Notes: a model not told the origin generated them from the letters alone. 64,000 nucleotides of DNA from Halobacillus salinarum (GCF_022919095.1 NZ_CP095073.1:2542001-2606000); one strand, 5' to 3'; shown: positions 42,173 to 52,594, counted from the stretch's first letter. Made by a program: numbers and translations.

Positions 42173-43330
42173 TACTTTTTTAGATTTTTTTGTTGATGGA
42201 TTCGTCAGGTTCTTCTGATAAACCTCGAGGGTTTGGTAATAAAAATTAAGGATCTGCTCAGAAGGCTTTTGCCAGCTGTGCCTCTCTGCTTCCTCTCTTG
42301 CATGGCGGCAGAGCTTTCGATAGAGAACTTCATTTTCCATCCTGTCAATCGCTTGGATTAAGCTGTCTGTATTCTCATTCTCAAAAAGCAAGCCGGTTTT
42401 ACCATCTTCCACTTGTTCCATCGTCGGACCGCTCTTTGCAGCGATTACCGGTAAGCCGGATGCCATTGCTTCCAGAATCACTAAGCCAAGCGTTTCTGTA
42501 ACAGAAGGAAAAATAAGTGCATCCGAGGATGAAAACGCCTGAGCCAGTTCTTCACCGTGCAAAAGACCGGTAAACACCGTTTTTGTACCGGCAAAGGTAG
42601 ATTCCAAAGCTTCTTTCTCCGGTCCGTCCCCAACAATCGCCAGGGAAATATCTTTTCTTTCATCAAGAAGCGGTTTGATTTTATGAATTTCTTTCTCTGC
42701 TGCAAGCCTGCCGACAAATACGAGCAGCTTATTATCTGGTTGATTACCTGACAAACGCCTTCTCATTTCCTCGTTTTGATGCCTCGGGTGGTAATGATCA
42801 ACTGCTACTCCACGATCCCATACATGAACATTATGAAAGTCCTTTTCATCCAGCTCACCTTTAATCGCCTTGGAAGTGCACAGGTTTAAATCAGCGTAAT
42901 TATGCAGTTTTCGGAAATACCACCAAAAGAGCGGTTTGAGAGGACGGTAAAGCCGGTAAAAATCTAAATATTTTGGAATGTGGGTATGATACGATGCAAT
43001 TAACGGATAATTTAATTTATTCGCATAGTACACACCGGTCGCTCCAACTAAAGCAGGATTAACTACATGAACTAAGTCTGGGTCATGCTTTAAAATTAAA
43101 TCTTTTACCCTTCCCTGCGGCATTGAAAACTGTTTGGACTTGTAAAAAGGCACCTTAGTTGGTTTTACTCCTTCAACAATCGCCCCTTCATATTCTTTCA
43201 CACCAAGATCAGGAGCAATAATCACAACTTCGTGGTCTTGTGCTAGTAAATATTTAATTGCTTCCTTCAGTCTCGTTACGACCCCATCGGTTGATGGCAA
43301 GAATGTTTCAGTAATGATGGCGATTTTCAA
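42158..43330 (-). CDS. sqdX: Glycosyltransferase family 4, probable sulfoquinovosyl transferase (SqdX/SQD2-like)
   Basis: GT4 glycosyltransferase of 390 residues. N-terminal ETFLPSTDGVVTRLKEAIKYLL and HVVNPALVGATGVYYA with SYHTHIPKYL are the acceptor side; the donor domain has FVGRLAAEKEI, AIVGDGPEKEAL, and the EX7E element PSVTETLGLVILEAMASGLPV. This pattern fits SQD2/SqdX, which moves sulfoquinovose from its UDP form to diacylglycerol. It follows the UDP-sulfoquinovose synthase gene by 13 bases, which decides the assignment; glucosyl or mannosyl transfer would be alternatives. The lysine-rich C-terminus may help membrane contact. Confidence 0.83.
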   Translation of the reverse strand: MKIAIITETFLPSTDGVVTRLKEAIKYLLAQDHEVVIIAPDLGVKEYEGAIVEGVKPTKVPFYKSKQFSMPQGRVKDLILKHDPDLVHVVNPALVGATGVYYANKLNYPLIASYHTHIPKYLDFYRLYRPLKPLFWWYFRKLHNYADLNLCTSKAIKGELDEKDFHNVHVWDRGVAVDHYHPRHQNEEMRRRLSGNQPDNKLLVFVGRLAAEKEIHKIKPLLDERKDISLAIVGDGPEKEALESTFAGTKTVFTGLLHGEELAQAFSSSDALIFPSVTETLGLVILEAMASGLPVIAAKSGPTMEQVEDGKTGLLFENENTDSLIQAIDRMENEVLYRKLCRHAREEAERHSWQKPSEQILNFYYQTLEVYQKNLTNPSTKKSKKVKATE

Positions 43331-43343
43331 AGTAGATAACTCC

Positions 43344-44534
<1,191 letters not shown>

Positions 44535-44678
44535 TTATAGAATAACATTGTTTTTCCTAGCATGGTAAGAAAAAACCCTAAAATATCAACTGGAAATGTT
44601 CTACAATGGCGATTCTGAATACTTTCGTAATGACTTTATCATTAATTGAAGAGGGAAACAATGAACACTATGTTAAAG

Positions 44679-44705
44679 TGAAACTTTTTAAACCTCTAAA
44701 TCGTA
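44679..44705 (+). promoter_or_regulatory. SigW-type ECF promoter of yuaF-floT
   Basis: TGAAAC (44679-44684) and CGTA (44702-44705), 17 bases apart, fit the B. subtilis sigma-W consensus. The yuaF start is 28 bases downstream. In B. subtilis the yuaF-yuaG unit is under SigW. Confidence 0.8.
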
Positions 44706-44732
44706 AAGATATTGTTAAGAAAGGAGGATTGG

Positions 44733-45275
44733 ATGACAGCATTTTTCTGGGGTTGTCTTATTTTCGGCCTCTTGTTTGCTTTGCTGACAGTAGTAGTAGG
44801 CGATTTAATTAGTGATTTATTTGATGGCATGTTTGAATTTTTATCCATGGATGGACCTCAGTACATACAGCCAATGGTAGTGGTAGGATTTATCACTACG
44901 TTAGGCGGCTCAGGGATTTTACTTCATGACTATACCTCTCTTCCTCAGTTTCTCTCTCTGACAGCGGCCATTCTCATCGGCCTTATCATTTCCATTCTCG
45001 TCTATTTTCTCTACGTCAAACCTATGAACAAAGCTGAAAGCTCCACTGGCTTTTCCTATGACGAGCTTAAAGGAAAAGCAGCCGAAGTGACGATTGCCAT
45101 TCCTGCACAAGGTTACGGAGAAATCATGCTTGTGGTTGGGGGCTCAAACACGACCCAGATCGCTCAAGGGATCGAAAAAGAAGCGATACCTGGAGGAGAA
45201 AAAGTAGTGATTGTAGATGTAGAAGATCACACAGCTTTAGTTACAAAGTTTAATGAGGAGGAATTTGATGATTAG
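44733..45275 (+). CDS. yuaF: NfeD-like membrane protein YuaF
   Basis: NfeD-family partner of flotillin, 180 residues: transmembrane segments at the N-terminus and around residues 42-60 and 70-92, then a soluble OB-fold domain (GFSYDELKGKAAEVTIAIPAQGYGEIML, parts). ATG 44733 follows AAAGGAGG by six bases; the upstream in-frame extension lacks a site. It overlaps the flotillin gene by eight bases. Works with FloT in lipid-domain organisation of the membrane during envelope stress. Confidence 0.88.
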   Translation: MTAFFWGCLIFGLLFALLTVVVGDLISDLFDGMFEFLSMDGPQYIQPMVVVGFITTLGGSGILLHDYTSLPQFLSLTAAILIGLIISILVYFLYVKPMNKAESSTGFSYDELKGKAAEVTIAIPAQGYGEIMLVVGGSNTTQIAQGIEKEAIPGGEKVVIVDVEDHTALVTKFNEEEFDD

Positions 45276-46743
45276 TAATGCCCTGTTAATCCCAATTATT
45301 GTCTTAGCGGTATTTGCCATTCTGGCGCTTGCTTTCTGGCTCCGCTATAAGACGGTAAGTTCCGATGAAGCGATGATTGTCACCGGCTCTTTCTTAGGAA
45401 GCAAAAACGTCTTAAAGGACGATTCAGAACGAAGCATAAAAATTGTCCGCGGCGGAGGGGCTTTCATTCTTCCTGTTTTCCAAAAGGCCCAGTTTATGTC
45501 GCTCCGCTCCCTTAAGCTCGATGTCAGCACACCGGAAGTCTATACCGAGCAAGGTGTCCCGGTGATTGCTGATGGGGTTGCCATTATTAAAGTAGGGTCC
45601 TCTACAGATGACGTGGCCACAGCAGCAGAGCAATTCATGGGAAAACCCATTGATGACCTTAAAAGTGAAGCACAAGAAGTCCTGGAAGGCCACCTTCGTT
45701 CCATTCTAGGTACGATGACCGTCGAGGAAGTTTACAAAAACCGCGATCGTTTTGCCCAGGAAGTCCAAGGAGTTGCGGCAAAGGATTTAAAGAAAATGGG
45801 CTTACAGATTGTCTCATTTACCATTCGTGATATCCAGGATCAAAACGGCTACTTGGATGCACTGGGAAAACCTAGAATAGCCGCAGTAAAACGCGATGCC
45901 GAAATCGCCGAAGCAGAGGCTATCAGAGATTCCCGGATTCAAAAAGCGAACGCTGATGAGCAGGGCCAAAAGGCCGAGCTCCTCAGGGATACAAACATAG
46001 CAGAAGCCAGTAAAAACAAAGAATTAAAAGTGGCCTCGTTTAATAAAGATCAGGACCGTGCTAGAGCAGAAGCGGACCAGGCCTATGCCAGACAGGAAGC
46101 TGTCTCTAAACAAGAAGTCGTTCAAGAAGAGATGAAAGTTGAACTCGTGAGGAAAGAAAGACAAATCGACATAGAAGAGAAAGAAATTCTGCGCCGTGAG
46201 AAACAGTATGATTCCGAAATTCGTAAAAAGGCTGATGCAGACCGCTACGCTGTCGAACAGTCTTCTCAAGCGGATAAAGCAAAAAGTATCAATCAATCCG
46301 ATGCCGACAAGTACAGAATTGAAGCAGAAGCACGAGCTAATGCTGAAGCTGAACGCGCCCAAGGGGAGGCTCAAGCGGAAGTCATTCGCCAAAAAGGACT
46401 GGCAGAAGCAGAAGCGAAAGAAAAAATCGCCGATGCCTTTTCGAAATATGGAGAAGCTGCTGTGCTTGATATTTTAGCGAAGATGCTTCCGGAACTTGCA
46501 GAGAAAGTGGCTGAACCGATGGCGAATATCGATAAACTGACAGTCGTTGATACCGGCAACGGCCAAGGTGCAAAACAAATGAGCAATTACGTAACCGACC
46601 TGATGGCAACTGCACCGGAAATGGTTAAAGACGTTTCGGGAATTGATATGAATCAGTTGATCCAAAACTTAACGAGTCAAGGTGGTGTCGACATTCCACA
46701 CCAACAGCTCAGCGAGACTGCCGCATCCTCTGAAAAGGATTAA
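45268..46743 (+). CDS. floT: Flotillin FloT (YuaG)
   Basis: Flotillin/SPFH protein, 491 residues. One N-terminal membrane segment (about residues 5-25), the SPFH/band-7 domain to about 200, then a long charged coiled coil rich in EA/AE repeats (EAEARANAEAERAQGEAQAE), and a C-terminal part with MLPELAEKVAEPMANIDKL. Forms functional membrane microdomains. ATG 45268 has GAGGAGG upstream inside the yuaF end; the reading from 45253 begins within that site. Its overlap with yuaF and the upstream SigW-type promoter fit the B. subtilis operon. Confidence 0.93.
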   Translation: MISNALLIPIIVLAVFAILALAFWLRYKTVSSDEAMIVTGSFLGSKNVLKDDSERSIKIVRGGGAFILPVFQKAQFMSLRSLKLDVSTPEVYTEQGVPVIADGVAIIKVGSSTDDVATAAEQFMGKPIDDLKSEAQEVLEGHLRSILGTMTVEEVYKNRDRFAQEVQGVAAKDLKKMGLQIVSFTIRDIQDQNGYLDALGKPRIAAVKRDAEIAEAEAIRDSRIQKANADEQGQKAELLRDTNIAEASKNKELKVASFNKDQDRARAEADQAYARQEAVSKQEVVQEEMKVELVRKERQIDIEEKEILRREKQYDSEIRKKADADRYAVEQSSQADKAKSINQSDADKYRIEAEARANAEAERAQGEAQAEVIRQKGLAEAEAKEKIADAFSKYGEAAVLDILAKMLPELAEKVAEPMANIDKLTVVDTGNGQGAKQMSNYVTDLMATAPEMVKDVSGIDMNQLIQNLTSQGGVDIPHQQLSETAASSEKD

Positions 46744-46781
46744 TCCCTCCCTGTAATCAAAGGATGTGACAAATCTCTATC

Positions 46782-46837
46782 ACCCGAATGAAGGCGGGAT
46801 TTTCATTTGAAAATTTCACCATCGTTCGGGTTTTTTC
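46782..46837 (+). terminator. Terminator of yuaF-floT
   Basis: Outer stem ACCCGAA / TTCGGGT enclosing a second hairpin (ATTTTC / GAAAAT), followed by six Ts. Confidence 0.7.
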
Positions 46838-46948
46838 ATGGAAGATTTACTCGATTTCCTAATTCATTCCCTGCGGTTACTTCTGGCTTTCCGTGCTTTT
46901 AGTTAATGATCTCTCAGCAGCTTCTTTCATGTGAATGACAATTCATTT

Positions 46949-46962
46949 TTAAAGCGGTTTCA
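46949..46962. promoter_or_regulatory. cre-like CcpA site in the acyl-CoA synthetase promoter
   Basis: TTAAAGCGGTTTCA differs from the cre consensus TGWAANCGNTNWCA at one position. It lies immediately before a TATAAT -10 element (46965-46970), so CcpA binding would block this promoter when glucose is present, as known for acsA of B. subtilis. Confidence 0.6.
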
Positions 46963-47013
46963 GTTATAATGAATATAGAAACTTGTGTGACTACTCGTAA
47001 GGAGGACTTATTT

Positions 47014-48975
47014 ATGAATGCGATTCCTAACGCTTGGAACCCAACTTCCGCTCAAAAACGAAACACACGCCTCTATCAATGGATGAAAAAACACGGATAC
47101 GAAAACTATGATTCTTTTTATGAGAGCTCTATCCACTCGATTAGCTGGTTTTGGGACGAAGCTGTAAAAGAGTTAGACATAGAATGGTATCATCCATTTA
47201 CCGAAATCGTAGATTTATCAAACGGGATTCAATATCCCCATTGGTTTGTGGATGGAAAAATAAATGTGGTTCATAATGCACTGGACAAATGGGCACGGGA
47301 TCCATTGAAGAAATCAACGACCGCACTGCATTGGGAAGGGGATAATGGGGATCAAGTTTCTTATTCCTATGAACAGCTCCACCTCAAAGTAAATGCTTGT
47401 GCACACGGACTGTCTAAGCTTGGGATTGGAAAAAACGACGTCGTTACCCTCTATTTACCTATGCTTCCTGAAACATTGATTGCAATGCTTGCGATCTCTA
47501 AAATCGGTGCCATTTTCTCCCCCGCTTTTTCTGGATATAAAGCCGATGCAGTGGCTACTCGAATGAAAGCATCAGAATCCAAACTATTGATTACTGCTGA
47601 TGGATTCTTCCGTAGAGGAAAACTCATTAATATGAAGGAAGAAGCGGAAAAAGCTGCGGAGCAATGTCCGTCCCTTGAACATCTCGTTGTCGTTAATCGT
47701 GTCCACGAAGATGTACCTCTCCAGGAGAACAAAGCAGTGGACTGGGCTGATTTACTGAAAAATGAAACCGATTACAAGACCGTACAAACGAATGCTGATG
47801 ATCCATTTATGCTTATTTACACCTCAGGGACCACTGGCAAACCAAAAGGAGCCGTTCACACTCATGCAGGCTTTCCGATTAAAGCGGCTTTCGATGCCGG
47901 CATCTGCATGGATGTAACAAAGGATGATACGTTTTTCTGGTACACGGATATGGGCTGGATGATGGGTCCGTTTCTCGTTTACGGAGGCTTGTTAAATGGC
48001 GCATCGATCCTCATGTTTGAAGGAACACCTGATTACCCTGAGCCCGACCGCTTATGGCAGCTCGTCGAAAATTACAAGGTTACCCATCTCGGCATCTCTC
48101 CAACCTTAGTTCGCTCCATGATGCGTCACGGTGAAAAATGGTTGGAGAAGCACGATTTATCCTCCTTAAAACTGATTGGTTCAACAGGAGAACCGTGGAA
48201 TCCTGAACCGTGGAAGTGGTTGTTTGAGCACGCAGGAAATTCTCAAGTACCCATCTTCAACTATTCTGGAGGAACAGAAATATCTGGAGGCATTTTAGGT
48301 AATGTCCTAGTAAAACCAATCCAGCCTGTAAGCTTCAATGCTGCCCTTCCTGGAATGGATGTCGGCGTTTACGATCAAGATGGAAAGATGCTGACAAATG
48401 AAGTGGGCGAGCTCGTGTTAAGACAACCATGGGTCGGAATGACCAAAGGATTTTACAAGGAAAATGAGCGCTATGAGAATACCTACTGGAGCCGATTTAA
48501 AGATACATGGGTCCACGGTGACTGGGTCATCCTCGATGATCACGGGTACTATACAATTACCGGAAGATCAGACGATGTATTAAACGTCGCCGGTAAAAGA
48601 CTTGGGCCGGCAGAAGTAGAATCTGTCCTCGTTGAGCATGAAGCCGTCGTTGAAGCAGGAGTCATTGGAGTCCCTCATGAAATCAAAGGGGAAGAACCGA
48701 TTGGCTTTGTCGTTATTAAACCCGAACATTCCAAAGATGAAGCGTTAGTGAACGAACTAAAAGATCACTTGGTTCATAAACTCGGCAAGGCTCTGGCACC
48801 TAAAAAAGTCCATGTTGTCTCAGATCTTCCAAAGACAAGGAATGCAAAAGTTATGAGAAGAGCGATTAAAGCTGCTTATCTCAACCAGTCAGCAGGAGAT
48901 TTGAGCGCGCTCGAAAATCCGGAAGCCGTCGAGGAAATCCAACAAGTTGGAAAAGCCGCTTCCCAAAAAGCGTAG
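47014..48975 (+). CDS. AMP-forming acyl-CoA synthetase (acetyl-CoA synthetase-like)
   Basis: Adenylate-forming ligase of 653 residues. The P-loop is YTSGTTGKPKGAVHTH, then YTDMGWMMGPF, NYSGGTEISGGI, DTWVHGDWVILDDHGYYTITGRSDDVLNVAGKRLGPAEVES (adenylation motifs, in parts), and the acetylatable lysine region TRNAKVMRR. The N-terminal ACAS_N-like region (IHSISWFWDEAVKELDIEWYHP) points to the acetyl/propionyl/acetoacetyl-CoA synthetase branch. Acetoacetate, produced by both the carnitine and leucine routes in this window, would be an attractive substrate, but this is inference. ATG 47014 has AAGGAGG; an upstream ATG lies within the promoter. Confidence 0.85.
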   Translation: MNAIPNAWNPTSAQKRNTRLYQWMKKHGYENYDSFYESSIHSISWFWDEAVKELDIEWYHPFTEIVDLSNGIQYPHWFVDGKINVVHNALDKWARDPLKKSTTALHWEGDNGDQVSYSYEQLHLKVNACAHGLSKLGIGKNDVVTLYLPMLPETLIAMLAISKIGAIFSPAFSGYKADAVATRMKASESKLLITADGFFRRGKLINMKEEAEKAAEQCPSLEHLVVVNRVHEDVPLQENKAVDWADLLKNETDYKTVQTNADDPFMLIYTSGTTGKPKGAVHTHAGFPIKAAFDAGICMDVTKDDTFFWYTDMGWMMGPFLVYGGLLNGASILMFEGTPDYPEPDRLWQLVENYKVTHLGISPTLVRSMMRHGEKWLEKHDLSSLKLIGSTGEPWNPEPWKWLFEHAGNSQVPIFNYSGGTEISGGILGNVLVKPIQPVSFNAALPGMDVGVYDQDGKMLTNEVGELVLRQPWVGMTKGFYKENERYENTYWSRFKDTWVHGDWVILDDHGYYTITGRSDDVLNVAGKRLGPAEVESVLVEHEAVVEAGVIGVPHEIKGEEPIGFVVIKPEHSKDEALVNELKDHLVHKLGKALAPKKVHVVSDLPKTRNAKVMRRAIKAAYLNQSAGDLSALENPEAVEEIQQVGKAASQKA

Positions 48976-48981
48976 ACGAAA

Positions 48982-49013
48982 AAAACGCAGCTTATCCACT
49001 TTGGCTGCGTTTT
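48982..49013 (+). terminator. Terminator of the acyl-CoA synthetase gene
   Basis: Perfect 10-bp stem AAAACGCAGC / GCTGCGTTTT. Confidence 0.85.
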
Positions 49014-49064
49014 GCTAGCTCTCTTTTTTCTTACTCCTGTGTTCATTTCCTATTTTTCTATTAA

Positions 49065-49103
49065 AAATCCTCTGCCAGCAAACAATGAACCGGCAGAGGA
49101 TTT
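49065..49103 (-). terminator. Terminator of the yngJIHGFE operon
   Basis: Perfect 12-bp stem AAATCCTCTGCC / GGCAGAGGATTT, 19 bases after the yngE stop. Confidence 0.88.
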
Positions 49104-49121
49104 CTATTTTTGTATCAAAGT

Positions 49122-50651
49122 TTAAACTGGGTACACCCCATGTTTTCTTTCTGTAAATTGCACTGACTTGTTTTCATAAGCCTCAAAGCGCTTCGCGAGT
49201 TCATTTCTTAAACGGTCGGGCTGCACAATATCATCTACGACCATTTCAGAGGCAAGCCGGTAAATATCAATGTTTTCTTTATATTCTTCATGTTTTTCCT
49301 TAATAAAGGCAGGACGTTCTTCTTCAGGCAGGGCAGCAATTTTATTGGCATAAACTGCATTCACAGCAGCTTCAGGTCCCATGACTGCAATTTGCGCTGA
49401 AGGCAGTGCCAGACACGCATCCGGTTCAAAAGCAGGGCCGGCCATCGCGTAGAGTCCTGCACCGTAAGCTTTTCTTACAATTACAGAGATTTTCGGTACG
49501 GTAGCTTCGCTCATAGCCGACAGCATTTTTGCTCCATGCCGGATAATTCCTGCTCTTTCCACTCTCGTTCCGATCATAAAGCCTGGAATATCCGCTAAAA
49601 ACAGAAGCGGTATGTTAAAAGCATCGCATAGCTGCATAAATTTTGCGGATTTATCCGCAGAATCCGGAAATAAAACGCCTCCCTTTGCCCGCGGCTGATT
49701 CGCGATAATTCCTACTGATTTTCCTTCAATTCTTGAAAGGCCGGTGATAATTTCCGGAGCAAATTTCTTCTTGATTTCACAAAACGAACCTTTGTCAATC
49801 AGTCTGTCAATCAGCTGGTACATGTCAAAAGGAGCGTTTTGGTTTTCTGGGATCAGTTGTTCGATCGTTTTATCAAAAAACTCAGGATCCACTTTTTCTT
49901 CATGGTTTGGATGTTTCCTGAAGTTTGGAGGGAAATAGCTTAAATATTTTCTAGCAAACGAAATGGCTTCCTTTTCGTCGCCAGCAAGCACATCCCCGCA
50001 TCCAGAAACGGAGCAGTGCATGTCTGCGCCGCCCATTTCCTCAAGAGAAACTTTTTCCCCGATTACCTTTTCTGCCATTCTTGGTGAACCTAAGTACATC
50101 GAAGCATTACCATCCACCATTACGACGATATCACAAAAAGCCGGTATGTAAGCTCCGCCCGCTGCAGATGGTCCAAATAAGAGACAGATTTGAGGGACTC
50201 TGCCTGAGAGCTTTATTTGGTTATGAAAGATCCGACCCGCGCCGCGGCGGTTCGGAAACATTTCCACTTGATCCGTAATCCTCGCTCCTGCTGAATCGAC
50301 TAAATAAAGCATCGGCACTTCCAGCTTCATGGCTGTTTCCTGGATCCGGATAATTTTTTCCACGGTACGTGCGCCCCAGGAACCCGCTTTAACGGTAGAA
50401 TCGTTAGCCATTACACAGACGTGTTCGCCATTGATCCTGCCGATTCCTGTCACAACTCCGTCTGCAGGCAGCCCTTCGTTTTGACAGTTGGCAAAAAAAG
50501 CGTCTTCAATGTCCATGTCCTCATCAAAAAGCAGCTGCAGGCGTTCCCTTACAAACAATTTTCCTTTTTCGGCATTTTTGCTGTGATATTTCTCTGCTCC
50601 CCCAGAAGCGATTTGCTGAGATTTTTGTTCTAACGTTTCATTGATTCCCAT
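49122..50651 (-). CDS. yngE: Methylcrotonyl-CoA carboxylase, carboxyltransferase subunit
   Basis: Biotin-dependent carboxyltransferase beta subunit, 509 residues, two crotonase-type halves. Visible: VRERLQLLFDEDMDIEDA, DSAGARITDQVEMFPNRRGAGRIF, LFGPSAAGGAYIPAFCD, then FADIPGFMIGT and RKAYGAGLYAMAGPAFEPD in the second half. In the leucine pathway it carboxylates 3-methylcrotonyl-CoA with the yngH biotin carboxylase and the small carrier protein. Propionyl-CoA carboxylase is the alternative, but the HMG-CoA lyase neighbour favours methylcrotonyl-CoA. Last gene of the operon. Confidence 0.9.
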   Translation of the reverse strand: MGINETLEQKSQQIASGGAEKYHSKNAEKGKLFVRERLQLLFDEDMDIEDAFFANCQNEGLPADGVVTGIGRINGEHVCVMANDSTVKAGSWGARTVEKIIRIQETAMKLEVPMLYLVDSAGARITDQVEMFPNRRGAGRIFHNQIKLSGRVPQICLLFGPSAAGGAYIPAFCDIVVMVDGNASMYLGSPRMAEKVIGEKVSLEEMGGADMHCSVSGCGDVLAGDEKEAISFARKYLSYFPPNFRKHPNHEEKVDPEFFDKTIEQLIPENQNAPFDMYQLIDRLIDKGSFCEIKKKFAPEIITGLSRIEGKSVGIIANQPRAKGGVLFPDSADKSAKFMQLCDAFNIPLLFLADIPGFMIGTRVERAGIIRHGAKMLSAMSEATVPKISVIVRKAYGAGLYAMAGPAFEPDACLALPSAQIAVMGPEAAVNAVYANKIAALPEEERPAFIKEKHEEYKENIDIYRLASEMVVDDIVQPDRLRNELAKRFEAYENKSVQFTERKHGVYPV

Positions 50652-50663
50652 GTGCTCCCTCCT

Positions 50664-51446
50664 CTACTTCCCTTTGTATATGGGTTTTCTTTTTTCTTTA
50701 AATGCTTGAAGCCCTTCCAGACGGTCTTCTGTTGGGATTGTGTTTTGATAGCAGAGTCTTTCGATTTCCATTCCTGTCGTTAAATCAGTTTGGAAACCAA
50801 GCTGAATCGCTTTTTTTGCTTCTTTGAGAGCAACAGGACCATTTTCCGCGATCATTCCGGCTAACTGCTTCGCTTCGGATAAAAGGTTGTCCGGTTCGCT
50901 TAGGTGTTCCACTAATCCTAATGCAAAGGCGCGATCAGCATCCACAGGTTTTGCAGTGAATATCATTTCTTTCGCTTTTCCAAGTCCAATCAGCCTCGTT
51001 AAGCGCTGCGTTCCTCCAGCTCCAGGGATAATCGCAAGCGAAGTTTCCGTCAATCCCGCTTTAGCTTTCGTGCTCATGATTCTAAGATCACACCCAAGGG
51101 CTAATTCAAGCCCCCCGCCAAATGCAGCGCCGTTCACAGCGGCAATCGTTGGAGCCGGGAATTCTTCGATTAAACGGATCGTACGTCCGATTTTTTCAAC
51201 TGTTTGAATAACCTGAGCTTCCGTCATTCCTTTTCTTTCTTTTAAATCGGCTCCTGCGCAAAAAGCTTTCTCTCCAGCTCCTGTAATGATCAAGGCTCGA
51301 TAAGGCTCTTTTGTCTTCAGCTGAACCAACGAATCCCTAAGCGCATCCAGGAGTTCATGCGATAGAGCATTGGCTGCCTCCGGACGATGTAACGTAAGGA
51401 GGCCGACGTGGTCCTGAACTTCTTCTACCCTGATTAAGTCACTCAC
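50664..51446 (-). CDS. yngF: Enoyl-CoA hydratase (methylglutaconyl-CoA hydratase)
   Basis: Crotonase-family hydratase, 260 residues. Oxyanion-hole residues lie in KAFCAGADLKER and NGAAFGGGLELALGCDLRI; the catalytic glutamates are in the AFGGGLELALG and LTETSLAIIPGAGGTQRL blocks. Converts 3-methylglutaconyl-CoA to HMG-CoA in leucine degradation. Start overlaps the lyase gene end by eight bases. A run of six Gs in its GGG segment is intact, useful as a contrast to the broken G runs elsewhere. Confidence 0.9.
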   Translation of the reverse strand: MSDLIRVEEVQDHVGLLTLHRPEAANALSHELLDALRDSLVQLKTKEPYRALIITGAGEKAFCAGADLKERKGMTEAQVIQTVEKIGRTIRLIEEFPAPTIAAVNGAAFGGGLELALGCDLRIMSTKAKAGLTETSLAIIPGAGGTQRLTRLIGLGKAKEMIFTAKPVDADRAFALGLVEHLSEPDNLLSEAKQLAGMIAENGPVALKEAKKAIQLGFQTDLTTGMEIERLCYQNTIPTEDRLEGLQAFKEKRKPIYKGK

Positions 51447-52362
51447 AATGTTCCTCCTCCCGATTGATGATCTGCATCAAGTGGCTAGGCAAGGGGGCAC
51501 TGAGCTTCGATTGGATAAAGCGTGCAGCATTCTTGAGCTGCTCTTCACTGATCCCAGTCTGAATATCCATCTCATGAAGCATGTGCACTAGATCATCGGT
51601 GGCCACATTTCCTGAAGCGCCTTTCGCATACGGACAGCCCCCGAGTCCTCCGAGAGCACTGTCAAAAGTCGTAATTCCGTGCTCTAAGGCTACTAAGGTA
51701 TTAGCAAGCGCCATTCCTCGTGTGTTATGAAAATGCATTGCTGTCTGATCCATCGGCAGATGACGTGCCAGCTCAGTGAGTACTCGATCGACTTGTTTAG
51801 GATTAGCAACTCCAACCGTATCTCCAAGCGATAATTCCCCGATGCCCATGGAAAGCAGCTGCTCGCTGACATTAATGACTTGCTCCACAGGAATGTGCCC
51901 TTCATAAGGGCAGCCAAATACTGTGGATACATATCCTCTCACACTTTTCCCTGCTTGCTTTGCTTCCTCTATAACTTTTTTCAATACAGGAAATGTTGCT
52001 TCTATTGATTTATTAATGTTTTTTTGATTGTGTGTTTCACTCGCTGACATAAATACAGAAATTTCATCTACATCTGTTTCAAGAGCCCCTTCGAGACCTT
52101 TCATATTGGGAACTAGTGCGGCGTAGGTCACCTCTTTCTTTCTCTTAATTCCTGCCGCTACTTTTCTAGCGTCCTTTAATTGGGGGATCCATTTTGGATG
52201 AACAAATGAACTGATTTCAATATAAGGACATCCGGACTCGGAAAGCTGATTAATCCAGGTGATTTTATCTTCCGTAGCCACTTCCGCCGGCTGGTTTTGC
52301 AGCCCGTCTCTTGGCCCGACTTCCTTTATTGTTACGTGTGTTGGCAAAGACAGCATGCACAT
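51439..52362 (-). CDS. yngG: Hydroxymethylglutaryl-CoA lyase
   Basis: HMGL-like TIM-barrel lyase of about 307 residues, splitting HMG-CoA into acetyl-CoA and acetoacetate. Signatures: VTIKEVGPRDGLQNQP (catalytic Arg/Asp), EISSFVHPKWIPQL, YVSTVFGCPYEG, LSLGDTVGVANP, MHFHNTRGMALANT and GGLGGCPYAKGASGN with the active Cys. The frame is open from 52422, but the conserved start argues for ATG 52362 (or 52356), with GGGAG just upstream and no overlap with the carrier gene. Confidence 0.9.
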   Translation of the reverse strand: MCMLSLPTHVTIKEVGPRDGLQNQPAEVATEDKITWINQLSESGCPYIEISSFVHPKWIPQLKDARKVAAGIKRKKEVTYAALVPNMKGLEGALETDVDEISVFMSASETHNQKNINKSIEATFPVLKKVIEEAKQAGKSVRGYVSTVFGCPYEGHIPVEQVINVSEQLLSMGIGELSLGDTVGVANPKQVDRVLTELARHLPMDQTAMHFHNTRGMALANTLVALEHGITTFDSALGGLGGCPYAKGASGNVATDDLVHMLHEMDIQTGISEEQLKNAARFIQSKLSAPLPSHLMQIINREEEHCE

Positions 52363-52369
52363 ACGCTCC

Positions 52370-52582
52370 CTATTCAATGATTGCGATAATATCTCCTTCA
52401 TTGACGAAGTCGCCTTCAGCAACTTTTACTTCCTTCACTGTTCCTTTCTGTTCCGAAGCAATGGGGATTTCCATTTTCATGGATTCCAAGATTGCGATAT
52501 CCTGACCTTCGCTGATCTCTTCTCCTTCTTTTGCTACAAGCTTCCATACACTTCCTGCCATTGATGCTTTAACTTCCTTCAT
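52370..52582 (-). CDS. yngHB: Biotin/lipoyl attachment carrier protein
   Basis: A 70-residue biotin carboxyl carrier protein consisting of one biotinyl domain. The biotinylated lysine lies in ILESMKMEIPI (Lys37 or so); the pattern VWKLVAKEGEEISEGQD before and VAEGDFVNEGDII after completes the hairpin fold. Carries carboxybiotin between the yngH carboxylase and yngE transferase. Separate small carriers of this kind are usual in Bacillus. Confidence 0.92.
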   Translation of the reverse strand: MKEVKASMAGSVWKLVAKEGEEISEGQDIAILESMKMEIPIASEQKGTVKEVKVAEGDFVNEGDIIAIIE

Positions 52583-52594
52583 TGATTACTCCCC

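Noticed and set aside
46024-46392. 122-codon open frame opposite the flotillin coiled coil
   Set aside because: Caused by the EA-rich coiled-coil codons read in reverse; hydrophobic translation without any start signal.
45880-46440. Repetitive look of the flotillin coiled-coil coding region
   Set aside because: Explained by Glu/Ala heptads of the protein; not a DNA tandem repeat.
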